Shown here one piece after another: positions 24,034-33,595 of a stretch of 64,000 nt of DNA. Every line of letters starts with the position of its first letter. Within the stretch, counting starts at the first letter, position 1. A program made the position numbers and the translations under genes. The stretch is from Pseudorhodobacter wandonensis (GTDB taxonomy: Bacteria; Pseudomonadota; Alphaproteobacteria; Rhodobacterales; Rhodobacteraceae), in the NCBI RefSeq assembly GCF_001202035.1, contig NZ_LGHT01000024.1, positions 1-64,000 of the forward strand. The letters are read 5' to 3'. The notes below the pieces were generated by a model. The model did no database searches. It was not told the origin of the DNA and saw nothing but the letters and a program-made list of their open reading frames with translations.

Positions 24034-24891
24034 TCACCCATCATCTGCTTCATCCACCGGCATATGCCGTCGCAAGGGTGCCGCCGCCGGGTCAATGCCG
24101 TGCTTTTTCAACAGCCGCCCGATCAGGCTGTTTGGCCGCGGTATGCCCTCGGATTCTGCCGCCAAAATCCGCGCGCGCATCCGGCGGCCATAGAAATGGA
24201 TCGACAGCGTATCCTCGGTCAGGCAGGTGTTTTCATCCCAAGACGGCCGCAGCATCAGGTTACGGTTCTTATAGGGCACGGGGTAAAGCGCCACCTGCGG
24301 CAGCGCAAACCGCACCTCGCCCGTGGCTTTCAGAAAATGCGTAATCGCATGCGGCCCCCACACGCCCCACGGCATTTCTGACGCGTGAACCGGATTGCCT
24401 GCCGCCAATGCCGCCGCACATTCATCGCGGTACTTGGCATCATACCACAGCGGCAGGGCAAATTCGTCGGCGGTAAATTCCAGCAATCCGGCCAGCGTGT
24501 CGCTATCACGCGGCAGGCCCAAAACACCGCCATTCAACCCATGCGCAGATTCCCACGCATAAAAATGCCCGTTCGGCGTGGTAAAGGGTTTTACGCAATA
24601 GGCATCGGTATCGGCCCAGATAATCCGGTCGCCCTTGGCCAGCATGTGATAGCGAAACAGATCTGAATGCAGCGCCGGGCTGCCCGTGCGTTCGTGCCGC
24701 AAAAACCCTGTCAGCGGCAAAACCTCGGCAGCATCGGCCAGCTCTACCCCCTCGGGCGGGTTGGTCACCCCATCATAGGTGTAAAGCTTGACATGCTGCC
24801 CCGCATCCAGAAACGATTTCAGGCAAAGCTGTTCCAGATAGCTCAGCGTGCCGCCAATCCAAAGCGCTCCGATTTGGTATTCCGTGCTCAT
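24034..24891 (-). CDS. Glycosyltransferase with DXD motif
   Basis: A 285-residue protein of the glycosyltransferase sugar-binding-region (DXD) type. Seen are IGALWIGGTLSYLEQLCLKS near the start, ALHSDLFRYHMLAKGDRIIW and the metal/nucleotide-sugar site ADTDAYC (Asp94, Asp96), then NGGVLGLPRDSD. There is no membrane segment. AGGAG sits six bases ahead of ATG 24891. It is first of a two-gene minus-strand unit, followed by the alpha/beta-fold protein with a short overlap or gap, and divergent from the larger glycosyltransferase gene. Donor and acceptor are unknown. Confidence 0.83.
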   Translation of the reverse strand: MSTEYQIGALWIGGTLSYLEQLCLKSFLDAGQHVKLYTYDGVTNPPEGVELADAAEVLPLTGFLRHERTGSPALHSDLFRYHMLAKGDRIIWADTDAYCVKPFTTPNGHFYAWESAHGLNGGVLGLPRDSDTLAGLLEFTADEFALPLWYDAKYRDECAAALAAGNPVHASEMPWGVWGPHAITHFLKATGEVRFALPQVALYPVPYKNRNLMLRPSWDENTCLTEDTLSIHFYGRRMRARILAAESEGIPRPNSLIGRLLKKHGIDPAAAPLRRHMPVDEADDG

Positions 24892-25070
24892 TACACTCCT
24901 TTGGCCTGGCCGCCATATCTGCCCCGCAACTTGGCAAGGCTTTGGCTCTTTGCCAATCACTATCGATGTTTAGCTGCCGAAAACCTTGGAGGTTGTGACA
25001 TGATTGTGCTAAAGCCCCAAGCGTAAAGACCCCGCCATCAGGCGCGGAAAAGCGGGTGGATTCAGCAGGC

Positions 25071-27401
25071 ATGACAGGCAAAACAGCAAAACACGCCACC
25101 CCGAGTATTACCGTGGCTCAGCGCAAACTGGGCGCCTATGCCGTTGGGCACAGCGGTATTCGCAGCGTGTTAGAGGTGGTCAGCCTTGCCCCAGATAATG
25201 CGGCCCCGCGCGTCATGGCATTCTTTGGCAATGGCACCGCAGTCAGCAGTTTTGCCCCCGATCCGCTTGACGGCTGCGCACTGCCGCTTGATTTGCGCGA
25301 TGTGTCGGGTGCCGCGATGGTGGTGGCGCAAACCGACCCGTCACAGCCTTTGGCCTTGGCCCTTGCCGATGGCACCCGTCTGCCACTGACCCCGACGCCG
25401 GCCGAACCGCAACTTTTGGCAGGGCGCAATTGCCTCTTTGCCTTCCGGACCGAGGAAAGCCCCGCCCAAATTGCCGAATGGCTGGCCTATCATGCACAAC
25501 ACCACGGGGCCACAGGGGCACTGATCCTGAACCGCATACCCAGCGCCGAACCCGAGGTCTGGGCCAAAACGCTGACAAAAGCCATTCGCAAGCTGGTCAA
25601 AGACCGCCAAATCACAGTGGTTCTGGTTGACTGCCCTATCCCTTTGGGCAAACCCAAACTTGGCCCGGAAAACCACCCCTACCTTGCCCCCGATGCCCCC
25701 GGCAAAGACCGCATGGACCTGCCCGCCCCCGATCCGTGGCGCGCACCTTTGGGCGAAGGTGCGATTTATGAGGCGATGAAATGGCGGTTTCTCACTGACG
25801 CCCGCGCAGTGCTATCGCTGGATATCCCCGATATTCTGGCCCCTGTTGCCCAAGACACGCCAAATGCGTTTGACCAATGCTTGGCCGCGCCCAAAGGCGT
25901 GATTTTGCTGGCAGGCCGCCGCATTTATCCGTGGCGCGTGCGCAATAACCAAGAGGCGCGGTTTGGCGACCATATCTGCGCACCGTTCGACATTGGCAAA
26001 CCAATGGCGCGTTGGGGCGTGGCCCCGCAAAAGGCCGGTTTGGAAAATACATGGCGGATGCTGCGCGTGGCCTATGCCAACCCTAACCCGCAGAATGCCG
26101 TACCGTTTTACCGCGCAATGGCGATCAAGGTGCCGGGGCGCAACGCGTCCGAACTGGCCCCCAAAACCTCGCTGGTGGAAAGTGATGCGCTGCTGGCGAT
26201 GGCTGATACGATTTTTGGCCACAAACCGGTGCGCGCGCCGGTATCCAAGGTGAAAGCAGCGCCAAAAGCCGCGATCAAAGCTGGCCGCACGGCAATTGTT
26301 ACGACAATGAAAAATGAAGGGCCGTTTATCCTTGAATGGCTGGCCTATCACCGTGCCATCGGTGTGGATGATTTCCTGATCTATACCAATGATTGCACCG
26401 ATGGTACCGACACGATGCTGGACCTGCTGCAAGCCAAAGGCATTGTACAACACCGTCTCAACCCCTTTGTTCCGGGCGGCGCGTTGAAACCCCAACACGC
26501 CGCCCTGCAAGCCGCCGAGCAAGAACCGGTCATGCAAAACTGCGGCTGGGGCATCTGCATGGATGTGGATGAGTTCATCAACATCAAGATCGGCGACGGC
26601 ACGCTCGATGCGCTGTACAAGGCGATGGGCGATGCCAATATGATCAGCCTGACCTGGCGGCTGTTTGGCAATAATGATGTGCATCAGTTTGAAAACAGGT
26701 TCCTGCTGGAGCAATTCACCGCCTGCGCCCCCGAGGTGATCCGCAAACCGCATCAGGCCTGGGGGTTCAAAACCCTGTACCGCAACATTGATATTTACAA
26801 AAAACTGGGCGTGCACCGGCCGAAAGGGTTGATCCCCGATCTGTGGGACCGCGTGAAATGGCTGAACGGGTCGGGCAACCCCCTGCCCCGCACGATGTAT
26901 CGCAATGGCTGGCGGTCAACACTGGAAACCTATGGCTATGATTGGGTCAGCCTGAACCATTATGCCGTGCGCTCGGCCGAAAGCTTTTTGGTCAAACGCG
27001 ATCGCGGGCGAGTGAACCACGTCGACCGCGACCAAGGGCTGAACTATTGGTTCCGCATGAACCACAATCTGGAACAGGACCGCAGCATCCAGCGCATGAT
27101 CCCGTTGATGCGGGTCGAATATGAAAGGCTGATGTCTGACCCCGAAATCAGGGCCGCGCATGACCACGCGCTGCGCTGCCACCGCGCCAAGATTGCCGAA
27201 TTGCTGGAAACCGAGACCTACCGGAATTTCTATGCCGAGTTGACAGGGCCGCGCATGGAAACCCTTTGCAAGCTGCAGCAGCACTTTGGCGCGGCGGTGT
27301 TTTCCGCTGGACCGGCCGTGATACCGGATGATCTGCACAGGCGTGACCTTGCGCCGGATTTCTTTTTCACCGTTGACCATAGCGGTGAGGCGAAACATTG
27401 A
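25071..27401 (+). CDS. Large two-domain glycosyltransferase (family-2-like C-terminal domain)
   Basis: A 776-residue protein. The C-terminal half from about residue 400 is a Glyco_tranf_2_4-type domain: TAIVTTMKNEGPFILEWLAYHR, DDFLIYTNDCTDGTDTMLD, the metal site CMDVDEFINIK, then LTWRLFGNNDVHQFEN and VSLNHYAVRS. The N-terminal half has a degenerate echo of the same kind (FAFRTEESPAQIAEWLAYHAQHHGATGALILNR), so the protein may be an internal duplication with one half worn down. An ATG at 25071 is preferred over GTG 25056. It shares domain type with the next gene. It probably builds surface or exopolysaccharide; acceptor unknown. Confidence 0.8.
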   Translation: MTGKTAKHATPSITVAQRKLGAYAVGHSGIRSVLEVVSLAPDNAAPRVMAFFGNGTAVSSFAPDPLDGCALPLDLRDVSGAAMVVAQTDPSQPLALALADGTRLPLTPTPAEPQLLAGRNCLFAFRTEESPAQIAEWLAYHAQHHGATGALILNRIPSAEPEVWAKTLTKAIRKLVKDRQITVVLVDCPIPLGKPKLGPENHPYLAPDAPGKDRMDLPAPDPWRAPLGEGAIYEAMKWRFLTDARAVLSLDIPDILAPVAQDTPNAFDQCLAAPKGVILLAGRRIYPWRVRNNQEARFGDHICAPFDIGKPMARWGVAPQKAGLENTWRMLRVAYANPNPQNAVPFYRAMAIKVPGRNASELAPKTSLVESDALLAMADTIFGHKPVRAPVSKVKAAPKAAIKAGRTAIVTTMKNEGPFILEWLAYHRAIGVDDFLIYTNDCTDGTDTMLDLLQAKGIVQHRLNPFVPGGALKPQHAALQAAEQEPVMQNCGWGICMDVDEFINIKIGDGTLDALYKAMGDANMISLTWRLFGNNDVHQFENRFLLEQFTACAPEVIRKPHQAWGFKTLYRNIDIYKKLGVHRPKGLIPDLWDRVKWLNGSGNPLPRTMYRNGWRSTLETYGYDWVSLNHYAVRSAESFLVKRDRGRVNHVDRDQGLNYWFRMNHNLEQDRSIQRMIPLMRVEYERLMSDPEIRAAHDHALRCHRAKIAELLETETYRNFYAELTGPRMETLCKLQQHFGAAVFSAGPAVIPDDLHRRDLAPDFFFTVDHSGEAKH

Positions 27402-27461
27402 CGATGAACGGTTTTATGCGCGCAATGGCAAGTGACCGTTTGGGGTGGCAAGCAGCAGATA

Positions 27462-27482
27462 GGTATTTGGGCCAAGATGAAA
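27462..27482 (-). repeat. Dispersed intergenic repeat, copy 3
   Basis: Minus strand TTTCATCTTGGCCCAAATACC, followed on the plus side by CGGGGGCGG. It sits between two glycosyltransferase genes and marks this stretch as intergenic, supporting the later start of the next gene. Confidence 0.65.
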
Positions 27483-27572
27483 TCGGGGGCGGTTGTGACA
27501 ATCACAGGCCGTCTTTTTCAGGTGCGTTGCGCTGGCCGTTTGGGCCTTGGCGGGCAAGGAAAGGCTGATGGC

Positions 27573-28613
27573 ATGCGCTTTCTCGCGATACTGACCGTTC
27601 GCAACGAGGCGACATTCTTGCTGGAATGGTTGGCGCATCACCGCGCCTGCGGCTTTACCGATTTTCTGGTGTTTTCGAATGATTGCGCTGACGGCACCGA
27701 TGCCATGCTGGACCGGCTGCAGGCGATGGGGCAGTTGACGCATGTGCGCAATGATGGCCCGCATGCTGAGGGCCCGCAATGGGCCGCCCTGAAAGCCGCC
27801 GACAAACACCCGTTGATGGCGGCCGCCGATTGGGTTTTGTGTTTTGACATTGACGAGTTCGTCAATATCCACGTTGGCAACCACAGCTTGCCGGATTTGC
27901 TTGCCGCCTTGCCGGAAGCGACAGCTATCCCTTTGACATGGCGTTTGTTCGGCAATGCAGGTGTTATCGGCTACAAAGACCGGCCTGTCACCGAAAGCTT
28001 TACCCGCGCCGCGCCGACTGTGCTGCATTGGCCATGGCGCGCCCTGATGTTCAAGACGCTGTTTCGCAATGACGCAAGCTATCAGAAGTTGGGGGTCCAT
28101 CGCCCCCGCAGCCCGCAAAACACAGACGCGCAGCGTTGGTTCGATGGCTCGGGCCGCGAATTACCGCCCGAGTTCCACCGCAGCCGCATCTTTTCGCCCC
28201 TTGGCCGCGACACCTATGGCTTGGTGCAGTTGAACCACTACGCATTGGGGGCGATGGAAAGCTATCTGGTGAAATGTGATCGCGGGCGGGCCAATCGCGA
28301 CGCATCTACCTTTGATATGGGCTATTGGGTTGAACGAAACTTTTGCGAGGTCGAGGACCGCTCTATTTCCGCCCTTAGCCCCCTTAGCGCACCAATTCTG
28401 GCCGCCTATAAATCCGACCCGATTTTGAATGGGCTGCATGACAAGGCCGTACACTGGCGCAAGCAGCGGTTTACAGCCCTCATGCAAGACGACGCCTGGC
28501 GCAGCTTGTTCGGCCGGCTAATGATGTCACGCCCTGCACGCTGCCTGACCGCACAGCAAGCGCGGTTGATCTGGCAGCATGCGGTCACCGCTTTGCCACC
28601 CGCCGCCGATTAG
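27573..28613 (+). CDS. Family-2-like glycosyltransferase (Glyco_tranf_2_4 type)
   Basis: A 346-residue protein very like the C-terminal half of the preceding large transferase: FLAILTVRNEATFLLEWLAHHR, DFLVFSNDCADGTDAMLDRL, the acidic metal site CFDIDEFVNI, LTWRLFGNAGV, KLGVHRPR and VQLNHYALGAMESYLVK. ATG 27573 after AGGAAAGG gives the natural start of the first strand; the open frame upstream crosses a dispersed repeat. It probably arose by tandem duplication with its neighbour and adds sugars to the same kind of product; specificity cannot be read. Confidence 0.83.
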   Translation: MRFLAILTVRNEATFLLEWLAHHRACGFTDFLVFSNDCADGTDAMLDRLQAMGQLTHVRNDGPHAEGPQWAALKAADKHPLMAAADWVLCFDIDEFVNIHVGNHSLPDLLAALPEATAIPLTWRLFGNAGVIGYKDRPVTESFTRAAPTVLHWPWRALMFKTLFRNDASYQKLGVHRPRSPQNTDAQRWFDGSGRELPPEFHRSRIFSPLGRDTYGLVQLNHYALGAMESYLVKCDRGRANRDASTFDMGYWVERNFCEVEDRSISALSPLSAPILAAYKSDPILNGLHDKAVHWRKQRFTALMQDDAWRSLFGRLMMSRPARCLTAQQARLIWQHAVTALPPAAD

Positions 28614-28753
28614 AAACAATGTCGGCGCATTGTTTCCGACCTGTGCGTATTTGCCTTTCTCTTGCCGCCTTCTCTGCGTGATTGCGCCACGCGGCACTGG
28701 CAAAACAAGTCATTGCCTGCGATGTTCTTAATGTTACGAGAGAGTAAACGCCT

Positions 28754-29695
28754 ATGCCACAGATCGACGAAACCGAACCCCAAACAACCGCCGCCACCCT
28801 TGACCGTGACGGCTGGCTTTCCTTGCTTCGCAATATGGGCGAGGGCTCGGGGGCATTCGAGGCTTTGGGCGATCATCACTGGGCCGTGCTGAACGAAGAC
28901 GGCACCACACTCGTGATAAGCTTTGACCGGCTCGAGGATATTCAGGCGTTGGAACCGGGCCACATGCCGCATGTTTTTGGCCAAGCCACACAGAACGGCT
29001 GGTCACATCTTAGCCTGATCAGCGAAGGCGAAACCTGGTATCGTGATCCTGCAGTGTTTGCCTATCTTGATAAGCTGGTCGATGCCGCTTTCTTTGACGA
29101 TTTTGAGCGGATCGTGTTTTACGGGGCCGGTATGGGTGCCTATGCCGCCGCTGCCTTTTCGGTTACGGCCCCCGGCTGTACGGTTCTGGCGGTGCAACCC
29201 CGCGCAACACTTGCTCCTGAAATTGCCGGCTGGGATACGCGCTACACGCAGGCCCGCCGGCTGGATTTCACCAGCCGCTACGGCTATGCCCCCGATATGG
29301 TCGAAGGCGCCGAGCAAATGTTTGTGGTCTATGACCCCTATTGCCGGCTTGACGCCATGCATGTCGCGCTGTTCCACAAATCCTTTGTCACCAAGCTGAA
29401 ATCACGGTTTCTGGGCGAAAACACTGCCGTTTCACTGGCCGAACTGGGCATCTTGCCCAAGATGGTCAAAGAGGCCTGCGATGGCAAACTGACCGCCAAG
29501 AGCTATAGCAAGCTCTGGCGCGAGCGGCGCAACTTTGGGGCCTATCTGCGGCTTATTCTGCGTGCCTGCACCGAGGCGGGCCACGCCAGACGCGAAGCCA
29601 TGATCTGCCGCTCGGTCACCAGCCGGCTGCGCGCACCCGGCTTTCGCAAACATCTCGACAAGCTCGAGGAAAGCGGCGTTCTGGGCAATAAATAA
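28754..29695 (+). CDS. Alpha/beta-fold paralogue lacking the nucleophilic serine
   Basis: A 313-residue protein related to the second half of the protein at 22581-24020: shared blocks are [73 protein letters not shown] and a long helical C-terminus ([21 protein letters not shown]). At the elbow it has GAGMGA, Gly126 in place of the serine, so hydrolase chemistry is unlikely and a binding or scaffolding role is more plausible. It ends the glycosyltransferase group. The function is unknown. Confidence 0.72.
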   Translation: MPQIDETEPQTTAATLDRDGWLSLLRNMGEGSGAFEALGDHHWAVLNEDGTTLVISFDRLEDIQALEPGHMPHVFGQATQNGWSHLSLISEGETWYRDPAVFAYLDKLVDAAFFDDFERIVFYGAGMGAYAAAAFSVTAPGCTVLAVQPRATLAPEIAGWDTRYTQARRLDFTSRYGYAPDMVEGAEQMFVVYDPYCRLDAMHVALFHKSFVTKLKSRFLGENTAVSLAELGILPKMVKEACDGKLTAKSYSKLWRERRNFGAYLRLILRACTEAGHARREAMICRSVTSRLRAPGFRKHLDKLEESGVLGNK

Positions 29696-29820
29696 AGCCG
29701 CCACGGCCCACCCGCCAATCCAGTTCCCGGTGGCGGCGTACGCGCTTTGCCGCAAAACAAGCTGACAACTGCGCTTTTGCCTCTGGAAAACGCATGGCGG
29801 ATAGGCTAGCGCTTTGCGCC

Positions 29821-30861
29821 ATGACACAAAGCATCACACTCCGCCGCCCCGATGACTGGCACCTGCATTTGCGCGATGGCGCGATGTTGCAAGGTGTCTT
29901 GCCTGAAACCGCCCGTCATTTCGCGCGGGCCATCATCATGCCAAACCTTGTGCCGCCCGTGGTCACGCTGGCCGATGCGCAGGCCTATCACGGCCGGATT
30001 ATGGCGGCGCTGCCCAAAGGCATGACGTTTGACCCGCTGATGGTGCTGTATCTGACCGAGGGTACAGACCCGGCCGACGTCGCGGCCGCCGCTGCCTCTG
30101 GTCTGGTCAAAGCGGTCAAGCTTTACCCCGCTGGTGCCACGACAAACTCGCATTCCGGCGTGCGCGATTTTGACAAAGTGCGCCCCGTGCTGGAAAAAAT
30201 GGCCGAGATCGGCCTGCCTTTGTGCGCGCATGGCGAAGTGACGGATGCCACGGTTGATATATTCGACCGTGAAGCCGTGTTTATCGACACCGTGCTGGAC
30301 CCGCTGCGCCGCAACACCCCCGGCCTGCGCGTGGTCATGGAACATATCACCACGGCCCAAGGCGTCGATTACGCCCGCGCCGGCGGCGATGATCTGGCGG
30401 CAACTATTACCACGCATCATCTGATCATCAACCGCAACCACATCCTGGCCGGCGGCATCAAACCGCATTACTACTGCCTGCCCGTGGCCAAGCGCGAAAC
30501 CCACCGGCTTGCCCTGCGCGCTGCCGCCACCTCTGGCGAGGCACGGTTTTTCCTCGGCACCGATTCTGCACCACATGTGGACGCGCTGAAAGAACACGCC
30601 TGCGGCTGTGCAGGCTGCTTTACGGCAACAAACACCATGCCACTGCTGGCCCATGTGTTTGAAGAGGATGGCGCGCTGGACAAGCTCGAGGCCTTTACCT
30701 CGCTTAACGGTCCGGCTTTTTACCGCCTGCCCGTGAACGAAACGACCCTGACACTCACCAAAGGCGCGCCTGCCAAATGGCCGGATAAAATCCTGACCGA
30801 GGCTGGCCCTGTTACCGTTTTCAACCCCGGCTTTCCCGTGCATTGGCATGTTGAGGGCTAA
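29821..30861 (+). CDS. pyrC: Dihydroorotase (type II)
   Basis: Closes carbamoyl-aspartate to dihydroorotate in pyrimidine synthesis. The 346-residue zinc enzyme has the metal-binding HLHLRDG (His14, His16), the carboxylated lysine in [13 protein letters not shown], and the later metal His residues in CAHGEVTD and EHITT, plus FLGTDSAPH with the catalytic Asp. The family-typical ending is present. ATG 29821 starts the canonical N-terminus. pyrE follows after 102 bases holding a large palindrome, so the two are probably one transcription unit. Confidence 0.95.
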   Translation: MTQSITLRRPDDWHLHLRDGAMLQGVLPETARHFARAIIMPNLVPPVVTLADAQAYHGRIMAALPKGMTFDPLMVLYLTEGTDPADVAAAAASGLVKAVKLYPAGATTNSHSGVRDFDKVRPVLEKMAEIGLPLCAHGEVTDATVDIFDREAVFIDTVLDPLRRNTPGLRVVMEHITTAQGVDYARAGGDDLAATITTHHLIINRNHILAGGIKPHYYCLPVAKRETHRLALRAAATSGEARFFLGTDSAPHVDALKEHACGCAGCFTATNTMPLLAHVFEEDGALDKLEAFTSLNGPAFYRLPVNETTLTLTKGAPAKWPDKILTEAGPVTVFNPGFPVHWHVEG

Positions 30862-30862
30862 G

Positions 30863-30946
30863 ATCATCTATCCCTCAAATATCCCCGCCGGAGGCTCTGC
30901 CCCCAGCGACACAGCGCTCCGCGGGGGATATTTAAAGATAGATGAT
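30863..30946. repeat. 84-bp palindromic pair of dispersed repeats between pyrC and pyrE
   Basis: Two copies of the repeat face each other: the left arm 30863-30888 (ATCATCTATCC...AATATCCCCGC) and the right arm 30921-30946 (its near-perfect complement). Together they would form a 26-bp stem. It starts two bases after the pyrC stop. Confidence 0.8.
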
Positions 30947-30963
30947 AGACAAAGGACCGTTCT

Positions 30964-31641
30964 ATGATCCCCACCAACTTTCCCCCCGCAAACGAGATCG
31001 CCCGCCTGACCGCGCGGATGCTTTTGGAAATCAAAGCCGTGCATTTCAACGCGGATGAGCCTTTTACCTTGGCGTCCGGACTGCCCAGCCCGACCTATAT
31101 CGACTGCCGCAAGTTGATCAGCTATCCGCGCATCCGCAGCACGCTGATGGATTTCCTGACGGTAACCGTGATGCGCAACGCCGGGTTTGAAGCTTTCGAC
31201 AATATCGCAGGCGGTGAAACCGCAGGCATCCCCTTTGCCGCATTGGTTGCCGAACGCATGGCGCTGCCTATGACCTATGTGCGCAAAAAGCCCAAAGGCT
31301 ATGGCCGCAACGCGCGGATCGAAGGCGTTATGACCGAGGGCCAGCGCGTGTTGTTGGTTGAGGATCTGACCACTGACGGCGGCTCAAAGCTGTCTTTCGT
31401 GGATGCGATCCGCGAAACCGGTGCCACCTGCGCGCATACGGCGGTGATTTTCTATTACGGCATTTTCCCCGACACCACGCAAAAACTTGGCGATCACGGC
31501 GTAACCCTGCACCATCTTTGCACATGGTGGGACGTGCTGGCCGAAGCCCGCGACAGCGGTGCCTTTGACGCCGCAACCTTGGCCGAAGTGGAGAGCTTTC
31601 TGAAAGCGCCCCGCGCATGGCAAGACGCGCGCAAAGGATAA
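30964..31641 (+). CDS. pyrE: Orotate phosphoribosyltransferase
   Basis: Joins orotate to PRPP to give OMP. The 225-residue protein has the PRPP loop [14 protein letters not shown], the catalytic lysine region [17 protein letters not shown], and N-terminal [24 protein letters not shown] lies eight bases before the ATG. The spacing and strand place it with pyrC. Confidence 0.95.
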   Translation: MIPTNFPPANEIARLTARMLLEIKAVHFNADEPFTLASGLPSPTYIDCRKLISYPRIRSTLMDFLTVTVMRNAGFEAFDNIAGGETAGIPFAALVAERMALPMTYVRKKPKGYGRNARIEGVMTEGQRVLLVEDLTTDGGSKLSFVDAIRETGATCAHTAVIFYYGIFPDTTQKLGDHGVTLHHLCTWWDVLAEARDSGAFDAATLAEVESFLKAPRAWQDARKG

Positions 31642-31682
31642 TTTGGCCCTTTCATCCCCAGATTTTTTTCTGGCGGGCAACT

Positions 31683-31813
31683 TGGGGATAACCCGCCGCA
31701 GAATCGTCTGTCTGGCCAAAAAAACTGCACCATACTACAAGATATGGTAGTATCTGCAGCACGCCCTACAGGGCTTGCTGTTTTCCACAAGGTTTTCCCC
31801 TGTGTTATCCACC
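31683..31813. promoter_or_regulatory. Cluster of DnaA-box-like sites and a hairpin upstream of dnaB
   Basis: Three 9-mers each differ from TTATCCACA at one position: TTATCCCCA on the minus strand (31683-31691), TTTTCCACA (31781-31789) and TTATCCACC (31805-31813). Between them lies an imperfect hairpin, ATACTAC/GTAGTAT (31732-31738, 31747-31753), extended by CTGCA/TGCAG. The last box is 70 bases ahead of the dnaB start. Confidence 0.5.
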
Positions 31814-31883
31814 AGTCCGCAGGGGTTACCGCCAACCCGAACCTGGGCTAGACAGGGCAATTAAGACAGCCAAGAGGTCAGCT

Positions 31884-33374
31884 ATGAACGAGGTCGCTCA
31901 GATCAAACAAACGCTTCCGGCGCAGGCCGAAGCCGATGTGCTGCCCCATAATATCGAAGCCGAGCAGCAGTTGCTTGGTGCAATTCTGACCAATAACGAT
32001 GTGTATGACCGCATCTCCAGCCTGGTAAAGGCCGAGCATTTCTATGATCCGGTCCACAGCCGCATCTTTGAAATTGCCGCCGCCCGCATCCAGAAAAACG
32101 CCCTCGCCTCGCCGGTTACGCTCAAGGCGTTTCTCGAGGATGACGCAGGGCTCAAGGAACTGGGTGGCCCACCTTACCTCGCGCGGCTTGCCGGTGCCGC
32201 CATTTCCAGCTTTGCCGCGCGCGACTATGCACAAATGCTGTATGACCTTGCCGTGCGCCGCGAACTCATCGGCCTGGGCCGTGATATCGCCGCCAAAGCC
32301 GCCAAGATCGAGGTGGCCTCTGAACCGAAGGAACAGATCATCGAGGCCGAACAACGGCTTTACAAGCTGGGCGAACAAGGCGTTGCCGAGCGCGGCTTTC
32401 AAAGCTTTCTGAAAGCAGTCACCGAGGCCGTCAACAGCGCCAATGCCGCCTATCAGCGTGACGGTGGGCTAGCGGGCATTTCAACCGGCCTTATTGATCT
32501 GGATAAAAAGCTGGGCGGCTTGCACCCGTCAGATTTGCTTATTCTTGCAGGGCGCCCGTCGATGGGCAAAACCTCGCTTGCCACCAATATCGCGTTTAAC
32601 GTGGCCAAGGCGTATAAACGCGGCCGCCTGCCCGACGGGTCCGAAGGCGCCATCGAGGGCGGCGTGGTCGGTTTCTACAGCCTGGAAATGAGCGCCGAAC
32701 AGCTTGCCGCGCGTATCCTGTCCGAGGCATCCGAAGTGCCCAGCGAGCAAATCCGCCGCGGCGACATGACCGAACAAGAATTCCGCCGCTTTGTCGAGGC
32801 CGCCAAAAGCCTTGAGGCCTGCCCCCTGTATATCGACGACACCCCCGCCCTGCCGATCTCGCAGGTTGCCGCCCGCGCCCGCCGGCTTAAACGGACCCAC
32901 GGGTTGGATGTGCTGATGGTCGACTACCTGCAACTGCTCAAAGGCTCGTCCAAAGAAAGCCGCGTCCAAGAGGTGTCCGAGATTACCCAAGGCCTTAAAG
33001 CAATCGCCAAGGAATTGCATATCCCCGTCATCGCCCTGTCGCAGCTGTCACGTAACGTGGAATCGCGCGAAGACAAACGCCCGCAGCTTTCGGACTTGCG
33101 CGAATCCGGCTCGATTGAACAAGACGCCGATGTGGTCATGTTCGTCTACCGCGACGAATACTATAAGGAACGCGAAAAACCGGGCGACCACGAACTCGAA
33201 AAAATGGCGCAATGGCAATCGGTTATGGAAAGCGTCCATGGCAAAGCCGAAGTCATCATCGGCAAACAACGCCACGGCCCCATCGGCTCGGTCGAACTCA
33301 GCTTCGAAGGCCGCTTCACCCGTTTCGGCAACCTCGCCAAAGCCTGGCAAGAGGGCAGTGACGGCGGGTATTGA
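31884..33374 (+). CDS. dnaB: Replicative DNA helicase
   Basis: Hexameric 5'-3' helicase that unwinds the replication fork. The 496-residue protein has the N-terminal helical domain (LPHNIEAEQQLLGAILTN), Walker A at about 222-230 (AGRPSMGKT), Walker B DVLMVDYLQLL, and the arginine-finger region SDLRESGSIEQDADVVMFVYRD. AGAGG precedes ATG 31884. It has a long upstream region of 242 bases with DnaA-box-like sites. A DnaB-specific C-terminus is present; there is no intein. Confidence 0.97.
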   Translation: MNEVAQIKQTLPAQAEADVLPHNIEAEQQLLGAILTNNDVYDRISSLVKAEHFYDPVHSRIFEIAAARIQKNALASPVTLKAFLEDDAGLKELGGPPYLARLAGAAISSFAARDYAQMLYDLAVRRELIGLGRDIAAKAAKIEVASEPKEQIIEAEQRLYKLGEQGVAERGFQSFLKAVTEAVNSANAAYQRDGGLAGISTGLIDLDKKLGGLHPSDLLILAGRPSMGKTSLATNIAFNVAKAYKRGRLPDGSEGAIEGGVVGFYSLEMSAEQLAARILSEASEVPSEQIRRGDMTEQEFRRFVEAAKSLEACPLYIDDTPALPISQVAARARRLKRTHGLDVLMVDYLQLLKGSSKESRVQEVSEITQGLKAIAKELHIPVIALSQLSRNVESREDKRPQLSDLRESGSIEQDADVVMFVYRDEYYKEREKPGDHELEKMAQWQSVMESVHGKAEVIIGKQRHGPIGSVELSFEGRFTRFGNLAKAWQEGSDGGY

Positions 33375-33388
33375 TCCCGCAAAACCGG

Positions 33389-33420
33389 TTTCATCTTGGC
33401 CCAAATACCTACCGGCCGCG
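33389..33420 (+). repeat. Dispersed intergenic repeat, copy 5
   Basis: TTTCATCTTGGCCCAAATACC followed by a CGGCCG block, 14 bases after the dnaB stop. Confidence 0.65.
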
Positions 33421-33595
33421 CCCGCCCGCACAACGTTGCAAGTTTTGGCGCCGCCGTCTTATCACACCACGTCAGTGCCGCGCGCAGGGGCCTCAATGGC
33501 CCCAAGCGCGGCACCCCCTTTCCCATCGCTGCCAAATCCCGCTGAAATCTCGAATATCCTCTTGACCTAACGTCCCAAGCAGTCAAAACAACGCC

